A DNA stretch of 64,000 nucleotides from Candidatus Gastranaerophilales bacterium (lineage in GTDB: Bacteria > Cyanobacteriota > Vampirovibrionia > Gastranaerophilales > Gastranaerophilaceae). Under the pieces are notes generated by a model, which ran no database searches, was not told the origin of the DNA, and saw only the letters and a program-made list of their open reading frames with translations. The DNA lies in NCBI GenBank assembly GCA_947588745.1, contig CANPYW010000004.1, positions 45,004 to 109,003 on the forward strand, in the 5' to 3' direction. Position 1 is the stretch's first letter. Every line of letters begins with the position of its first letter. Positions 61,934-64,000 of this stretch are shown piece by piece. A program made the position numbers and the translations under genes.

Positions 61934-64000
61934 ATGAATTTGGAAAATATTTTTAATATGGAATTACAAGAAGTAAAAAATGATATAGCTAAAATAACGT
62001 ATAATCCGGCAGAAAACCATTTATTACCTTCTGACTTTATTTTAATAGAAGATTCAAATCAGAAGTTAATTTCTCAAATTATTGAAATTGAAACTACCGG
62101 CAGTACGTCGAATAATCTTGCAGTTTTAAGGCTTGCACTTGCTATAGATAATGACGATAATTTAATGTATTATAATGGTTATATTCCGTCTAAATTATCT
62201 AAAATCATTTATATAAATCCCGATGAAATAGTTGAGCTAATAAAAGGCACAAAAGATAATATATTTATTGGTGCTTTGTCTAATCATTCCGATTGTTTTG
62301 TAAAACCATCCGTATCTTTTTTGAAAGATAAACTTTATATTCAATCTGACAGAGAAGATAAAACAAGAACTATTATTAAAAATTTAGTTATGCAGTTACA
62401 GTCTAAAAATAAAAAAGTTATATTGATTGACTTTGACGGCAGTTATTCCGCAGCTTTTGATTTCCCTAAATTAGAAATTACTAAAAATTTTAAATTACCC
62501 TTAAATAATGAGGCTTTTAATACCATTCTCGAAACAGATACTTCTGATTGCCCGCTTGAAGATAAGGCTGTAATTGAAAGTATTTTTCTCGAATTGAGAG
62601 AGTATTTAAAAACTCTTGAAAATACTTTTATTCCGTTTACTCTGTTTAAAAATGTTGTTGATAATGAGTTTATGGTTAGCCCGATATCAGGTTTATTACT
62701 TTTACGTAATAAATTATGGTATTATGCTCAGGAAAGTATTTTTGCAGAGTCAAGAATTCAATATGATGTTATTAATTCTTCATTGTTAGAAAATAATGTA
62801 ATAATTATTGATGCTTCATTAATTAATGAAAAATGGTATAAATTTGTTATTCAAACGGTTATTGAGCTTACAAACCGCCAGTCTTATGTTGTCTTTTCAT
62901 TAAATGACATTGCTGCTGATAAAAAATTTATTGTTAATTTATTTAATAATAAAATTATCACTCCTGTTATATCTTCAAATTATAATTCTAAATATAGACA
63001 ATTGTTAAAGTCTATTTGCAAAAACTATATAATGTTTAAACCTGAAAATACTCTTAATGAACAACCTTATAGTATTTTGTTAAATAAAATTAACGAAAAT
63101 GAATTTCTTATATTTGGCGAGGCTACTCTGTATTTACCTTTATTACTGGATTGTTATAATTTTAATGATAAAACCGGTGATGAAATAATAGAAAATGAAA
63201 TAAAAAAAGATGTTGACAAATTGTTTTCTATTTCCCCTTCAATAATTCCGCAAACATCTGAAATTACTAATCCGCCTAATTCTGATGATGTGATGGCATG
63301 TGATGATGAATTTAATGAACAAGATTTTGAATTTTTGGATGAATTGGATGCTGATGAACAATCAAACATTAAAAATGAAGAAAACAATAAAAATGAGAAA
63401 TTTAATTATGATGTATTTAATCCTGTAGCTGATACTCAGGTTCAGACAGTGGATAAGGATAATTTAGTTCATATAACAGATGATAAAGAAAATGTTCAAT
63501 GTGTTGAACCTTTAAAGAGAAGTGAGATTGTTGCTGATGATGAGTTATTATTACCTCAATCATCTGATAGTGATAAAAATAATTCTGTTGAATTAATTGA
63601 GCAGCATAATTCTGATTTAGATGACTTGTTTTTTAGTGATTCTATTACAGAGGATGATAATTCAATTTTATCTATTCAAAATGAAAATATCCGGGACTCA
63701 CAGCAAAATAAACTTGATGATAATAAATTGAGTGATATTGATTTACAATTAGATATTGATTTATCTGAAAAAGAAGATGATTTAATTATTGATGTTAGTG
63801 GAGAGAAAGAAAATTTAGACACTGAAATTATTGAAAATAATGATAATAATGATTTTGAAATTATAGATGATGTTAATTCTGAAAAGATTGATGAACCAAT
63901 TCAAATTGAAAAATCAGACAGTGAAGATTTGATTATTGAAGAAAAAAATGAAATTATAGAAGAACAAAAAGTAATTCAAAATAATGATAAAAAAGAGTTT
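61934..64000 (+). CDS. HerA/VirB4-like protein with long acidic tail (partial)
   Basis: The frame opens with ATG at 61934 and runs 689 codons to the end of the window with no stop. The first 100 residues look like a HAS-type beta barrel. Residues of about 130-400 look like a HerA/FtsK-type ATPase core with KKVILIDFDGSYSAAF (a Walker B-like strand) and VIIIDASLINEKWYKF, but the Walker A position reads YIQSDREDKTRTII, without GxxxxGKT, so ATP binding may be lost. After residue 420 it is Asp/Glu/Asn-rich and presumably disordered. The family and function are uncertain. Weak ribosome site. Confidence 0.55.
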   Translation, partial: MNLENIFNMELQEVKNDIAKITYNPAENHLLPSDFILIEDSNQKLISQIIEIETTGSTSNNLAVLRLALAIDNDDNLMYYNGYIPSKLSKIIYINPDEIVELIKGTKDNIFIGALSNHSDCFVKPSVSFLKDKLYIQSDREDKTRTIIKNLVMQLQSKNKKVILIDFDGSYSAAFDFPKLEITKNFKLPLNNEAFNTILETDTSDCPLEDKAVIESIFLELREYLKTLENTFIPFTLFKNVVDNEFMVSPISGLLLLRNKLWYYAQESIFAESRIQYDVINSSLLENNVIIIDASLINEKWYKFVIQTVIELTNRQSYVVFSLNDIAADKKFIVNLFNNKIITPVISSNYNSKYRQLLKSICKNYIMFKPENTLNEQPYSILLNKINENEFLIFGEATLYLPLLLDCYNFNDKTGDEIIENEIKKDVDKLFSISPSIIPQTSEITNPPNSDDVMACDDEFNEQDFEFLDELDADEQSNIKNEENNKNEKFNYDVFNPVADTQVQTVDKDNLVHITDDKENVQCVEPLKRSEIVADDELLLPQSSDSDKNNSVELIEQHNSDLDDLFFSDSITEDDNSILSIQNENIRDSQQNKLDDNKLSDIDLQLDIDLSEKEDDLIIDVSGEKENLDTEIIENNDNNDFEIIDDVNSEKIDEPIQIEKSDSEDLIIEEKNEIIEEQKVIQNNDKKEF

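Noticed and set aside
1..64000. CRISPR arrays, insertion sequences, prophage genes or integrases
   Set aside because: No regularly spaced repeats, transposase, integrase or phage structural motifs were seen on either strand.

Overview
The window is low-GC DNA (roughly 30% by eye), densely coded on both strands, using the standard code with ATG, GTG and TTG starts. I think it comes from a non-photosynthetic relative of Cyanobacteria, probably the gut Melainabacteria (Gastranaerophilales, Vampirovibrionia). The basis is: a GSRNLP-type Rossmann protein (53966..54526) of a kind I know mainly from Cyanobacteria; a tmRNA tag beginning ANN; and several proteins with an Asn/Ser/Lys-rich leader carrying an SF(G/KG/H) motif, which I associate with this group. 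No photosynthesis or respiratory genes are seen. This placement is inference.

Layout. 1-2.7 kb: end of a division/cell wall cluster (murC end, murB, ddl, ftsQ). 2.8-3.8 kb: an SGNH-type membrane protein. 4-9.7 kb: rpsE-rpmD-rplO-secY, then adk-map-BFN nuclease, a DUF1858 protein and rplI. 9.9-15.3 kb: an unknown membrane protein, then three paralogous radical SAM genes packed against a D-2-hydroxyacid dehydrogenase. 15.3-24.3 kb: Bax-inhibitor protein, enolase, a long SRP RNA with an Alu-type domain, and two leftward groups (oxidoreductase, CDP-alcohol phosphatidyltransferase, trmL, nnrD, TPR; a UshA-like enzyme, thiL). 24.4-30 kb: pgi, a WecG/TagA glycosyltransferase, split transketolase, ftsE and ftsX. 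30-35.4 kb: an SFG-leader AAA ATPase, tRNA-Ser, lrgAB-like genes and two paralogous WCT-motif proteins. 35.5-46.3 kb: tag, a radical SAM gene with an SLBB polysaccharide-export gene, a lipid kinase, another radical SAM gene, ispD, tmRNA, a kinase-like SFH-leader protein and a GH57 glucan enzyme. 46.4-51.2 kb: three secreted vWA proteins, a 55-residue peptide gene with its own strong promoter, a regulator with four GntR-type winged helices and a NarL-type response regulator. 51.3-64 kb: MnmD-like methyltransferase, FAD oxidoreductase, DprA-related protein, a second D-2-hydroxyacid dehydrogenase, ricT, a histidine kinase, tsf, rpsB, nfeD/SPFH and the start of a very acidic HerA-like protein.

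The core genes fit a sugar-fermenting bacterium with peptidoglycan and an exported polysaccharide: pgi, transketolase, enolase, glucan branching and D-hydroxyacid dehydrogenases cover carbon flow. The accessory genes are the unusual part: tandem radical SAM genes, tandem vWA genes, the four-winged-helix regulator, the small peptide, and the leader-motif proteins that carry no Sec signal although some look built for work outside the cytoplasm.
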